A stretch of DNA of 64,000 nt from Calycina herbarum. Taxonomy: Eukaryota > Ascomycota > Leotiomycetes > Helotiales > Pezizellaceae. The notes beneath the pieces were generated by a model that ran no database searches, was not told where the DNA came from, and worked only from the letters and a program-made list of their open reading frames with translations. A program made the translations under genes and the position numbers. Positions 1 to 13,008 of this stretch are shown here, piece after piece (positions within the stretch are counted from its first letter, which is position 1; each line of letters begins with the position of its first letter). Where the stretch lies: the NCBI GenBank assembly GCA_001414485.1, contig LLEY01000084.1:209500-273499 (forward strand). Direction: 5' to 3'.

Positions 1-142
1 ATCTTATTATCTTATTTAATATCTTTAATATAAGTAATAAGTTTACTTCTAAGTAAATAATCTATCGTATTTATACTTCTTACTTATATACTAACCTTCG
101 AAACTTAGTTACCTTTATTTAGTTTATTTAAGTTTTATTACA
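1..142 (+). repeat. 3' end of the G1 5' LTR
   Basis: These 142 bases align without gaps to 6318-6459, the last 142 bases of the G1 3' LTR. Differences are transitions, as expected if each copy was mutated separately by RIP. A putative primer-binding/leader sequence follows from 143 and is shared with G2 just inside its 5' LTR (17790-17808, minus strand). Confidence 0.9.
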
Positions 143-3100
143 CTTTAAGCACCTACTTAGAAGTACTACTAATATAATATTAAAAACTATACTATCCTCG
201 AGTTTAACCTCTATACCGCCTCTAGCGCTAATAATACCAGTAGTACTAGTTACTACTATTAGAGAGGAAGTGAAATTACTAGTACCTAAAACGTTTAACA
301 GCTCTCTAGAGAAGCTTACTAAATTTATTATAAAAGCTTTAATATACTTAAACTTTTATTTAATATAGTTTACTTATAAAACTAATCAAGTTATATAACT
401 TACTACCTATCTTAAAGGAGTAGTATATAACTAGATAGAGCTATATTTAAAGGATTTTTAGAAAAACAAAATATCGAATAAAAGAGTATTAAACCTTATA
501 AGTAAAAGCACTTAAGAATTGTTTTTAACCGTCGCTAGATTTAAGAAAGAAATTAACTAAGTATTTATAGATATAGATTTAAAGAAAAAAGCGGTATAGG
601 CTTTATATAGCCTCTAATAAAAAGAGTCAGCAGTTAAATACACGTTAATATTCTAATAATACTCTATACGTCTTAGCTAGAATAATAAAGCCTTACGTAA
701 GTAGTACTATAGAGGATTAAAGAACAGTATTAAGAATAAACTAGCTAGGGATAACTTCCTAGATATACTTAATAAGTTAACTAATAATATAATTAAAATC
801 GATAATTAGAATTATAAGAGAAGTCTAGAGAAAAAGAGTAGTTATAGACATCGATATTAGAGAAAAGGTAGGAAAAAAGACTATAGAGAACCTATAGAAA
901 TTAATACTACTTAGAAGTATTAGATATAAGGAAAAGAAACTTAAGATAGAGACCTACTAAAGAAAGGACTTTCTTAAAAAGAGCGAGATCGTCGTCGTAA
1001 GTAGAACTTATATTACAACTATAGTCTCGCTAGCTATAGAGCAAATAAGTATAGTAAGAAGAAAGACTTAAAAGGGAAATAAGCTAATACTACTATCTAA
1101 AAAGAAGTAGCTTTATTAGAAAGAATCGAACTTATAGACGAAGAACTCGAAGCTAGAGAATATAGTATATAGATTAAAACAGATACCTTAGATATATTAG
1201 CAGGCGCTGTATATCTATAGCTAGATAAAGGAATCGAAATCTAAGATAGTAAGATATAGGATACTAATAATAGTAGGAATCCACTTCTTAAAGAATATTA
1301 TAATATATAATTAGAAATAGAATACGAATTCCCTCTTTAAGTAGAATACGAATTACTACTATTAATAAGTTTATTAGAGTTATTAGAATTAGAATCTAAT
1401 TTATTAGAAATAAATCTAAGAATATATAAGCCTAAACAAGGCGAGATATAGGCATTTATTAGAACTTTTAAGAGAGGAAATAAATAGATATATATAGAAT
1501 ACTAGAAACCTGATTTCTAGAGCCTATATTCTACTTAAGGAATTAACTCTACTATTTTAACTATTTATAAAATAGTTTAGAATAAGAGAGATAGAATAAC
1601 ATTAGTAAGCCTTATTACTAGAAGAGAAACCATCGAATTTAAAGAACCTAGACTAGAATAAGCAGTATCTAGTAAGCTATCTAATACGCCTGAAATAGGA
1701 GATATTTAGATAGTCGTAGATCTTTAAGAAGAAACTAGCTTATAGTAATAGCAGAGGCCTAATAACTTTGTAAACCGCTCTAAACCTAGTTTTTTAGATA
1801 TACTACCTAATAATAAGAAAACTATACTAGAAATAGGAGGCTAGTATACTATAATCGCTTTAGTTAGAAAAGTTAAGATAATATTTTAAGAATTAGGAAG
1901 TAGAAAATTATTTAGTATAATCTTCTAGAAGACAAACAAATATAACATAGACTAAGAAGCAGAGTTAGTATAAAGAGAACTCTACTAACTAATAGTTAGA
2001 GAGCTAAATACTATCTCTAGAGAAAGTTAGTTAGTTATAACTACGAAAATAAAGAGAAAGAAACTTCGAGTTATAATTAATTTAGAAGTAACAGATAATT
2101 TCCTCTCTCTAACAGCTTTAAAAAGGCTAAACGTCCTAGTTAAGAATATAAAACTATACTACTTAGAGGTGGTTAACGGAATAGATATTACCTACTAGGA
2201 CGGGATTATTAATTAGTAAACTATTTTAACGAAAATCAATATTAAAAGACACTACTTAGATATATAATTTAATATTATTAAAATAGAAAGTAAGAAAGTA
2301 ATACTTAATATATTATAGATTTAAGAATATAATCTAAATATTAATTAGAAAGCCTAAATAATAACCTTTAGTTAATATAATTATATAAGATTATAATTAT
2401 AACTATAAGGCTAGAACAAGGTTAGCGCCACTTCTTCTAAGACGCTAGAACACCTTACCTAGAGTCCTCTATAGGTTAGTAAGAAAGCTGATAAAGAAAT
2501 ACCTATATAGTATAGAGAATTTAAAGCTTTATTCAAAAACCTAGAAGACTTATAAGCTTTACTAGAACATTACTTATAAGATTATAAGATTAAATTAAAA
2601 GAGAGTTATTACCTCTTAAAGCAGAAGCTTCGGTTATATAACTAGAAAAATCTATAGAGAATAGAAAGTTATATAAAGGAAAGTATAAAGAAAGGATATA
2701 TTAGAAAATCTAAGTTACTAATTATCTTAAATATACTTATTATTAAAAAGAAAGATAATCTAGATAAAAGAATATATATTAATTACTAAGAAGTAAATTA
2801 TACTATAGTTAAAGACGCTTATTCGCTACTACTAAGCTAATACTTATAAGATAAGTTAAGCAAGGTAGTATAATTTATAAAATTAGATTAATAAAACGCT
2901 TATAGACTTATATAAATAAAAACTAGAGACGAATAGAAGATAGTATTTACCTTACTATTAAGCTTTTATAAATATATAGTTATACTATTTAGACTTTATA
3001 ATATACTAGCTATATATTAAAAATAAAATAATAATATTTTAAAAGATCTTCTAAGAATAATAGTAATCTATTACCTAGATAATATCTTAATCTTCTTAGA

Positions 3101-5996
3101 AAAAGAAGAAGAATATAAAAGACATGTTAAAGAAGTTTTATAACAACTTATAAAAGTAAACTCTTAGTTAAAACTCTTAAAATATAAGTTTAGAGTAACT
3201 TAGACACTTTTCCTAAGATAGGTATTTAGTTTAGAAAAAATAGAAATAGATCTAGTAAAGATCTAAGACATCTTAAACTAGAAATTACTAGAGAATGTAA
3301 AAGATATATAGTTCTTTTTTAGATTTATAAACTTTTACTATCTATTTATATAAGACTATATAAAGATTACTAAACTAATAATAATAATAGTTAAAAAAGC
3401 TATTAAATTTATTTAGAATAAATAAGCTAAGGACGCTTTTTAAAAGATTAAAGTAAGATTTATAGAAAAACCTATTTTATATAACTTTAATATAGAAAAA
3501 CTAAGTATAATTAAAATAAACGTTTTAGATATATTAATAAGTACGATTTACCTATAACTAAATAAAAAAGGAAAACTTATATTTATTATATATTATTCTA
3601 AAACATTTAACCTAGTATAATAAAACTATAGTATATTTAATAAGGAGTTACTTACTATAGTATTAGCTTTAGAATACTAGAGAATTTATTTATAGCTAGT
3701 AAAACACCTAGTTACGGTTCTATTTAACTATAAGAATCTTAGGATATTTATAATAACTAAGAAACTTATAACTAGATAATTAGCTAGATAGTTAGAGATA
3801 TTAGAAGGATTTAATATTATTATTTAATATATAAAAGGAACGTTAAATACTTAAGCTAATACTCTTAGCTAAAAACCTAGATATAAGGGAAATAAAGAGT
3901 ATAAGAAGATTATAATCTTAAAAACTCTTAAGAATAGAGACTTAGTACCTACTATATATAAAATTATAGTAATAAATAATATTTAGATAAATAAAATTTA
4001 GAATATATATAAAGGTTATAACTAGTATATAAAAGGGAAATTATAGGTCCCTAGCTTATATATAAAGGAATTTATATAAGAATACTATACTATGCTTACT
4101 TATAGCTACTAAGGAATTCGTAGAACTTTCTAGAGAATAAGATAATACTACTATATTAATTAATTATCTACGATAGTTAAGGAAGTAATAGTAGAGTATA
4201 ATACCTATACTAGGAATAAGGCTTCCTACTATATACCTTATAAATAGATAAATACTACTTTAATATTATAAGTACCTTAGAAATTAATATCTATAGATTT
4301 TATTATTAAACTACTAAAATCTAAAGATTTGATAATAGGAGTTAAGTATAATTTAATCCTAGTTATTATAGAATAACTTACGAAATATATAATTTTAGTA
4401 GTATATATAGAGTTAAGTATAGCTAAGGAATTAGTATTCGTATTTCTTAGAGAAGTAGTCTTAAGATATAGACTATCTAAAGAAATACTCTTAGATAGAG
4501 ATAAACTCTTTACCTTAAAATTTTAGATCGCTCTTATAAAACGATTAGATATAAAGAGAAAGCTCTCTATAGCCTTTTACTCTTAAACAAATAGAGAAAA
4601 CAAACGTATAAACTAAGTAGTAGAAATATACCTTTATTATTATATAAACTACTAGTAAAATAACTAGGTAGAACTACTACTCTTAGTATAGTTTACCTAT
4701 AATAGTTTAGTAATAGAAATAATACTTATTATACTATTCTATACTAACTTTAGATATAAATTATTAGTATATTAAGAACTACTATCTATAACTATTAATA
4801 ACTAGCTTACTTATATTTAGGTCTTAAAAATTAAGAGGTTATATAAGAAACTTATAAAAGATTTATAGTTTATTATAAAAAGAAATATATACTATTATAA
4901 TAAACAACGTAGTTAGAAGCTAATACTAAAAGAGAGAGATAAAGTCTACTTAGTATAAAAAAATATTAATATAAAAAGACTAAGTAATAAACTAGATTAT
5001 AAAAAACTTAGACTATTTAAAATTAAGCGAGTTAAAGGACCTTTAAATTATAAATTAGTATTATTAAAGATAATAAACATTTACCTAGTATTCTATATAT
5101 CCTTACTTAAACTAGTACTACTAGGAGCACTACTAGCTCTATTTATAGAAATTCAACTAGTAAACCTAAACGCTAAGTATAAAGTTAAAAGAATTCTTAA
5201 CTATAAACTAGTTAGAGAATAAGTTAAGTATTTAATTAAATAGTTAGATTACCTATACTTAGAAAACACTTAAGAGCTAAAAAGTAATCTTAACTATTGC
5301 TTAGAGAAACTTTAGAAGTTCTACTACTAAAACCTAGGGTTACTTATATCTCGTAGTTAGAAGAAAAAGCTTTAAGGAAAGCCGAATCAAGGGTTAGCTT
5401 ATTAACAAAAGCAGGGTTACTAGAAGAAGAAGAGGCCGCTAGCTAAGTAATCTCTAATTCCCTCTCTTCTTTCTCTTTCTCTACTCTTTCTTTCTCGTTA
5501 GCTTTATCAAGCTCTTATAGGTTAGTAAGACTACAACAGAGTATCTCTTACTCCTGCTCTATAAGAAAGCGTTATTATTTTCATAAGTAAAGGATCTTCT
5601 ACATAGCTTCTTCTTAAATCTTATAAGCTATTTCTTCCTCCTATTATAACCGCTGCTTCTAAGTATTAATAGATTCCTACTTAAAAATTAAGAGTATTCG
5701 GTTTTATAACTCGATATTATAAGATTTGCTCTTCCTAGTATACTCAGAGTACTTAGAACTACTAAGAACGCTAATATATTAATAACTAGTTTTCGTATTT
5801 ATATAGTAAATATAAGGGATTATTTTACATCTTAAACGTTCGATTTAAAGAGTGTTAAGAGTTCTATATTATTTAAGCTTATCTTTTAAAAGAGGTATTA
5901 ACAGTATAATAGAAACTAGAGAGGCTGCTAGCCTCTTAATAATATTTCTTAGGCTATACTTAAGCGTAGGGACACGCTAGTCTAAGAAGGGGATAG

Positions 5997-6459
5997 TATT
6001 ATAAATCATAGTATACGTAGTAAGTAGTCTAGACAGCGTTCTAATAAGATAAGGTATAACATCTAGGAATAGAAGATAATATAAGAGGAAATCAGTAATA
6101 TAAAGAGTATTTAGGGATTTTAAGATCTTACTATTATAGTAATATTAGAAGTCACGTATAGTTATATAACATAATCGCCTATATCGCTCTAATTGCCTTA
6201 ATCGCGAGCGACGTAAGCGACGCGAGTAATATAAGCGATATAATTAGAATAAAGGTTCTATATAAGACTAGTACGTCTACTATTAGATAAGAGCTTCGTA
6301 CTCAACTTTAGTTATTAATCTTATTATCTTATTTAACATCTTTAATATAAGTAACGAGTTCACTTCTAAGTAAACAATCTATTGTATCTATACTTCTTAC
6401 CTGTATACTAACCTTCGAAACTTAGTCACCTTTGTTTAGTTCGTTCGAGTTTCGTTACA
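5997..6459 (+). repeat. G1 3' LTR (463 bp)
   Basis: It begins right after the polypurine tract and ends TTTCGTTACA. The G2 LTR start (TGTTACGAATCACG) shows the ancestral 5' end, which here has decayed to TATTATAAATCAT. The last ~190 bp match the G2 LTRs and the LTR at 18827-19288; the centre is specific to this copy. The five bases after it are CTATT, so the lost left target duplication should read CTATT or a RIP derivative. Confidence 0.88.
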
Positions 6460-7902
6460 CTATTCGCTCTATACCTTTTGCTAATATAGTAACTGTCTTA
6501 AATAGTAGAGTCGGCGAGCTTCTCTAGTAACAGATAATTCGTTTCTAAATAAGAGTTGATTATAAGAGCGCTTTAGTAGGGTTTAAGAGAGTCTAAGAAA
6601 TCTAAGTATTAGAATTAGCAGTAGAGAGTCTTAGAGGAGTTAGAGTCTATAACCTTACGTTAAGCTTTGAAAGTACTACTTATAGATTAAAAGACACTAG
6701 GCTAGCTCTACGGAATCTAGCTTAAGCGTTCTAGACCGTTATTAATTCTTTATATACTACTATAAAAGCTAAAAAGAACTCTACCTTCGTAATATAGTTG
6801 ATATAGACTTTGATAAACGTCTTAATCTACCGACTATACGCTTGCTTTAATATACTAAAGTATCTAATATTAAGTAGTTAGGTTATATAAGATAAGTAGA
6901 GAGGTAGTCTAAGAGTTATAATATTATATACTTTATAATACTCTTAAAATTCAGCTGATTTATAACTCTTATATCTATCTAACACTAGTATTCGATATAG
7001 ACTCTTTATACGACTAGTAGTATATTTATTAAAGTGTTTTAGCTATTCTAGACCTGTTTTGTTATTTATCTATCTATTACTTATCGGTTTAATAACCTAG
7101 TTATATAGGAGGCCGCCGTCTATATACTAATTCGTAAGATAATTCTTCTCTTAGACGACTAAAAATAGAGAGATATCCTAACCCTCGCTATTAATATAAG
7201 TAATTACTATAACCTATTCTCGATTACCTAGCTAAACTACCTTACCTCTACTACGTCGATCTATACGTGTAACAACTATTATAGAGTAAATCATATCTAT
7301 TATAAAGCCTGTTTTATCGAAGTTATAGAAATCGTAATCTAAAACGCTGTATTTCACTCTTATATTTTATATAAGTTAGAACTACGTACTAATTAGGTTA
7401 GGATCTTCGTATAAGGCTCTTTAGAAGTTATAAACACGATTAAAACGCGTCTTTAACTCTAGTTATCGTTATATAAATCGATATATCTAAAGCTTACTAA
7501 TACGTTTCCCTCTCTATAATTCGAGGATATAATTTACTATATCTTCTATACTAGCTAGCCAGGGTATAAACCCTCTAAAATCTAAGTTAAGTATATTCTA
7601 AAGAATTACTTCCTTCTTAAGTTAAGTTAATTTAATATTTACTAGCCGTCGTTCTAGGAGAGGAAGTTAGCTATTTATTCTACGATAAAGGCTAGTTTTA
7701 AAGACTTTATAGATTTTTATAGTAGCTTAATAACTAAGCTTTTTAGATAATCGGATAGCCTCGATAGCTAAGATAATTCGAGCTTCTTAAGTTTGAATTT
7801 CTATTAGTAGTTGTTAAGATAACGTGTATTAAAATAATAAAGTAGAGAAGATAGGAAAAGTACGCTAGGTTCTGATATACGCCAGGTCTTAATAAACTAC
7901 GT
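6460..7902 (-). mobile_element. Fot1/pogo-type DNA transposon C, truncated by G1
   Basis: Read on the minus strand this is a decayed DDE transposase of the Fot1/pogo family. The conserved stretch around the first catalytic Asp (FYNFNxTGF pattern) lies near 7300-7340. The right end is a terminal repeat ending ACTACGT at 7902, followed by TA (7903-7904). Its TIR is related to, but clearly different from, that of copies A and B, so it is another subfamily. The left part is missing: the transposase frame stops where the G1 LTR ends, so the rest should lie beyond the G1 5' LTR outside the window. Confidence 0.8.
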
Positions 7903-7904
7903 TA

Positions 7905-8826
7905 TATATCTTAGAAGTTATAACTAAGAGCTTAGTTAGAAATATGTTCTTCTTATAAAACTCTATATATATAAGCGTTATTAAGATATAGTATAATATA
8001 TATTTACTAAGTTATAAAGCTATAAAGAGAGTGACTTTTAATATATTTTTAGTTAATTTTAGTCTATATATACGAAGTATAACAACCGCTGTTAAGAACG
8101 GAGATATAATACTTCTCTCTCTAAGTAAGAAAAACCGTACCGATTTAAAACATAGTCGCTCTATTAAAAGCTTACTCTTTATACTATGTTATAGTGTATT
8201 ATAACCGCGAATAAAATTATTAAAATATAATAGAAATTTTAATTAATTCTTAGTATTATCTTAAAGAAGTGTAATAAGTCTTATAGCTTTTTAATAAGTT
8301 ATTATAGTTATATAAAGTTAGAAGCTAGTATATCTTAAATCGACACGGTTTTTCTTATCTAAAGAGCTTTCTTCTATACTATAATATTATAGTATAGATT
8401 AAGAAATAGATTATTCGCGAAGAAAGAAGAAAGAGAGAAGCTCTTTCTTAGCTATTAATATATCTATAGAAGAATACGTCCGCGATATTCGTAATCTCGC
8501 TTAGCGAGCCACTTAGAAGCGAGCTTAAAAGTAAGCTTATTTACTAAATTAAAAACTCTTATATAAGATCTCTCTTTCGTACTTAATTTCCTCGTCTCTC
8601 TTTATCTCTCTCGTAGTCTTTCTAGGCTTATAGTCGTTCGTTTTTAGTAGGTTTTAACTTACGTAGAAAGCGCTTCTTAAACTAACGAATAGAGGTAGTA
8701 CTATATATTACGTAAGTTAATAGCTCCTACGAGTCCGCCTCTGCTTTATAGCCTTTCTATCAAATAAGATATTAGAATCCGGTCTTATTTCTTCTTAAAT
8801 TTACTATTTTTTCCTCTATAGCCTAG
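7905..8826 (-). mobile_element. 3' part of chromovirus G3 (chromodomain side)
   Basis: On the minus strand about 8640-8826 encodes a decayed chromodomain with the YLIRWKGY-type core. The segment is cut off by G2 at 8826. Joining it to 18260 onwards, with one copy of the AGTAC duplication, restores a single frame running from an integrase tail into this chromodomain. The part from 7905 to about 8640 should hold the 3' non-coding region and perhaps an LTR, whose limits I cannot define. It contains a perfect 24-bp palindrome at 8374-8397. Confidence 0.72.
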
Positions 8827-8831
8827 AGTAC

Positions 8832-9279
8832 TATAACGAAACTCAAACGAACTAAACAAAGATAACTAAGTCTCGAAGGTTGGTATATAGATAAGAAGTA
8901 CAGATACGCTAGGTTGTTTACTTAGAAGTGAACTTGTTACTTATATTAAAGATGTTAAATAAGATAATAAGATTAATAACTAAAGTTAAGTACGAAGCTT
9001 CTATTTAATAGTAGACGTACTAGTATATATAGAATCCTCTATACTACCTAGATCCTTATATAAGCCTAGATCCTTAGATCTCTTTAGATCCCTTAAAGGA
9101 TCTAAGAGGATCTATTATATAACTACTAATAGTTATCTAATAGTAAGATCCTAGAATACCTAAATACTTTTATATTACTAATTCTCTCTTATATTACCTT
9201 CTATTTCCTAAATATTATATCTTATCCTATTAGAGTACTATCTAAACTACTTATTATATATAACGTAATTTATAATACT
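8832..9279 (-). repeat. G2 3' LTR (448 bp)
   Basis: This is a nearly full-length match to the 5' LTR at 17809-18254. In plus orientation it starts TATAACGAA (ancestral TGTAACGAA) and ends TATAATA before a pyrimidine-rich complement of the polypurine tract (CTATCCCCTTCTT). Its U3 part holds repeated GGATCT/AGATCC motifs around 9050-9115. Confidence 0.9.
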
Positions 9280-10859
9280 ATCCCCTTCTTAGCCTAGCGT
9301 GTTCTTACGCTTAAGTATAAGCTAAGAAACTCGGTTAGAGTGCTAGTAGTATCCTTTTCTTTTTATTATATTCTACCTTATATAAAAGAAGAAAGAAGAA
9401 TAAATACTTCTTATAAAAAGTATTAAAATAGTTTATAATAAAATATTACTATATTCTTACTACGCTTCCTAAAAACGTAGATGTTTTATTAATATCTTCT
9501 AATCTTCTTAATATTCTAAATACGTTTATTTAAAGCTAAAATATAATAGAACTAATAATACTTAAGAGAAGAACGTTCTCTATACTAGCGACTAGTCCTC
9601 TATCGAAAGATAAGAGGAGAAGCTAGATAGAGAGGAGGAGGAGGTAATAGTAAAGATTCTACGGTTACGAAAGTAGAAGGCCTTTCTTAAAGAAAGGTAA
9701 TATAAAATGTCTTATTAAGGACTTTATTTTCTTAATAAACTTAACGCTACTAAGGAGGTAGAAAAGAAAGAGAAGGAGGAGAAAGAAAGAGAGGAATAAG
9801 AGTAGCGAGAGGTAGAGGTTGTCTATCTAACAGCTCTGTCTATCTCTGCTAATTCCTAATCTAAGATAGTCCTTAACCTAGCCCTCTTTACTACTTTCCC
9901 TCTAGACTACGAAATGTAAGTAAACTTAGGTTTTCCTAATAGAACTTCTAAAGTTCTACTAAGTAATAGTTAAGATTAGTTTTTAACTCTTAAGTGTTTT
10001 CTAAATATAAGTAGTCTATCTATTTAATTAAGTATTTAACTTTATCTTTAATAATCTTATAGTTAAGAATCCTTTTAACTTTATATTTAGTATTTAGATT
10101 AACTAGTTAAATTTCTATAAATAGGGCTAGTAGTGCTCCTAGTAGTACTAGTTTAAGTAGGGATATATAGAATACTAGGTAGATGTTTATTATCTTTAGT
10201 AATACTAATTTATAATTTAAAGATCTCTTAACTTATTTAATTTTAAATAGTCTAAGTTTTTTATAATCTAGTTTATTACTTAGTCTTTTTATATTAATGT
10301 TTTTTTATACTAAGTAGACTTTATCTCCCTCTTTTAGCGTTAGCTTCTAACTACGTCGTTTATTATAGTAGTATATATTCCTTTTAGTAATAAACTGTAA
10401 ATCTTCTATAAGTTCCTTATATAACTTCTTAATTTTTAAGACCTAAATACGAGTAAGCTAGTTATTAATAGTTGTAGATAGTAGTTCTTAATATATTAAT
10501 AATTTATATCTAAAGTTAGTATAGAATAGTATAATAAGTGTTATTTCTATTACTAAACTATTATAAGCAAACTATACTAAAGGTAGTAGTTCTACCTAGT
10601 TATTTTACTAGTAGTTTATATAATAACGAAGGTATATTTCTACTACTTAGTTTATACGTTCGTTTCCTTTATTTATTTAAAGGTGAAAAGCTATTAAAAG
10701 CTTTCTTTTCATACTTAATCGTTTTATAAGAGCGATCTAAAATTTTAAGATAAAGAGTTTATCTCTATCTAAGAGTATTTCTTTAAGTAGTCTATGTCTT
10801 AAGACTACTTCTTTAAGAAATACGAATACTAATTCCTTAGCTATACTTAACTTTATATA

Positions 10860-13008
10860 ACGTAGTATACTAGGACCTTGTAATTATCAGGACCTTGTGA
10901 ATTTTTTCCTTACTCTACTACTTCTAACTTTAATACGCGTTTTCTTAATAACTATCTAATAGAATCTTAAACCTAAGAAGCTTAAATTATCCTAGTTATC
11001 GAAGCTATTCGATTATCTAAACGAATAAACCGTAGTAAAGCTACAAAGCTATACAGAGTCTCTTATTCTATACTTACTAATAGAATAGCTAGTTAAACTA
11101 CTCTTAGCGAACACCGGCTAGTAAATTATAAAATAACTATAATAGAAGAGGAAGTAATTATTTAAAATATACTTAATCTAGATATAAGAGGATTTATGCC
11201 CTAGCTAGGTAGTGTAGAAGATATAGTAAATTATATACTCGAGTTATATAGAGAATAATACGTTAGAAAGAACTAGGTATAACGATTTATATAACGACGT
11301 CTAGAACTAAAGACGTGTTTTAATTATGTTTACGATTTCTAAAGAGCCTTATACGAAGATCCTAAGCTAATTAGTACGTAGTTTTAACTAGTAGAGAATA
11401 TATAGGCGAAATATAGGATCTAAGACTATAATTTCTATAACTTTAATAAGACTGGTTTTATAATAGGTGTTATCTACGCTAGAATAGTTATTATACGCGC
11501 TAATCGACGTAGTAGAGGCAAGGCTGTCTAGCTAGGTAATCGGGAATAGACTATAGCAATTGTCTATATTAATAGAGAGGGTTTAAGTATCTCTTTATTC
11601 TTAGTAGTTTAAGAGAAAAATCACCTTACTAGTTAGTATACTAAGGGCGGTCTTCTTAATAACTAGGTTATTAAACTAACTAGTAATAGATAGACTAATA
11701 ATAAGATAGGCTTAGAATAGCTAGAATACTTCGATAAGTATACTCGTAGTTATATAAAAGAGCTATATCGAATATTAGTTCTAGATAGATATAAGAGTTA
11801 TAAATCAGTAGTATTCTAAGAGTATTATAAGTTATATAATATTATTACTCTTTACCTACCTCCTTATTCGTCTTATCTAACCTAGCTACTCGACGTTAAG
11901 TGTTTTAGTATTCTTAAACGTATATATAAGCGTTAAATCAAGACCTTTATTAAAGCTTATATAAACTATATTACTAAGATCGAGTTCTTTCTTACGTTTT
12001 ATATAGTCTATAACCAGTTAATAATAACCTAAAATGCTAAAGCTAGGTTCTATAAAGCTGGTCTAGTACCTTTAGTACCCTAGACTATAATCTTAAAGCT
12101 TAATATTAAGTTATAGACTCCTATACCTACCGGACCCCCCTCTGCCGACGCTACCCCTTAGGTCTCCTAGACTCCTCGTAACCCTTCTAAAGCTCTTTCG
12201 TAATCAACTCTTATTAAAGATTATATTACTTGTTACTAAGGAAGCTCTGTGATAGAACCATCAGGAATTGATCGGAATAATCGGAATTGGAATTGCCGAG
12301 TCTACGTGCCGAATGGGATACGATACGGATGTTGTTTCAGGATTTAGAATAGCCAGATGGCTCCGGACTTACTATTGTCCGAACCTCTTGTAAATAGCTG
12401 CCTCCTCTCTATCGGGAAAGACCAATTTAGTCTTTTCCTTCGTATCAGAGCCTAGTATTCGGATATGTCATTCTATCGAACGCACTTCTATATACCTCTT
12501 TTGTAGTATTATCCGTTTCGTGCCGTTATAAGCTCGCTAACACCTATTTTCTAGGTAATCGCTTTATTAGTAAAAGGTATAGAGTAATTAGCCTATAAGG
12601 TAACCCTCTTATTAGCTAAGGTCTATATACTTTAAACAGTAAATAAAGCCCTTAATAAACGCCGGAGAGCTAAAAATACCTATATCTAAGAAGGAGGTGT
12701 ACTTACTATAGAGGATATATAAGATAGATTAGCTTAGAAGAATATAGAGAAGCAGGTTCGATATAATAAGCGTTCTAGAGAGAGTAAAGAAGATGAAGAA
12801 TAAACGACTTAGCGACGTTATAGTACTTATAGAAAAACTAGTTATAATATATAGACGTGTTAAGAAGTTATAGATATATCTAGTTTATTAGATTCTAAGT
12901 AGTTTTAATTAATTTAATATATTATAGTAGTTTTATTATATTTTAAAGTAGTAGAGTAGGAAAAAATTTACAAGGTTCTAATAATTACGAGGTTCTAGTA
13001 TACTACGT
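10860..13008 (+). mobile_element. Fot1/pogo-type DNA transposon A, nested in G2
   Basis: Terminal inverted repeats of about 60 bp begin ACGTAGTATACTAG and end CTAGTATACTACGT, flanked by TA on both sides (10858-10859 and 13009-13010). Removing the element and one TA gives the uninterrupted integrase sequence seen in G1 near 4400. The interior encodes on the plus strand a RIP-decayed DDE transposase, with the FYNFNKTGF block near 11,430-11,465 and the GNRE block near 11,540. Without its own 283-bp insertion it is 1866 bp, close to the usual Fot1 size. It is dead. Confidence 0.93.
12248..12530. mobile_element. 283-bp insertion in transposon A with 5-bp TSD, solo-LTR-like
   Basis: The segment starts TGTGATAGAACC and ends CGTTATA. 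It is flanked by AGCTC on both sides (12243-12247 and 12531-12535). The homologous site in copy B, and the sequence left after removing one AGCTC, are uninterrupted. Base composition is balanced and CpA/TpG are common, unlike everything around it. TG...TA ends (CA before one RIP-type change) and a 5-bp duplication fit a solo LTR. An internal TATCAGAGCC at about 12,444 resembles the primer-binding site of Copia elements, so a deleted Copia derivative is an alternative. No coding capacity is seen. Confidence 0.75.

Larger units (their letters stand above)
1..6459 (+). mobile_element. Chromovirus (Ty3/Gypsy) G1, RIP-inactivated, 5' LTR cut by window edge
   Basis: The order is 5' LTR remnant (1-142), gag with a decayed CCHC zinc knuckle near 1000-1050, an aspartic protease relic near 2060-2110, reverse transcriptase about 2640-3160, RNase H about 3490-3880, an integrase HHCC and catalytic core about 4085-4720, and a chromodomain about 5181-5335. 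A polypurine tract (AGAAGGGGATAG, 5985-5996) sits directly before the 3' LTR. The catalytic box of RT reads YLDN at 3072-3083, one G-to-A change from YLDD. All frames are broken by TAG/TAA stops, so no protein is made. The right junction lies inside the pogo element C, so G1 inserted into C. Confidence 0.9.

Noticed and set aside
10538..10729. 63-codon open frame inside the AT-rich block
   Set aside because: It is antisense to the decayed G2 integrase and matches the complement of G1 around 4620-4730; it is a chance reading of RIP-altered DNA and starts without an ATG.
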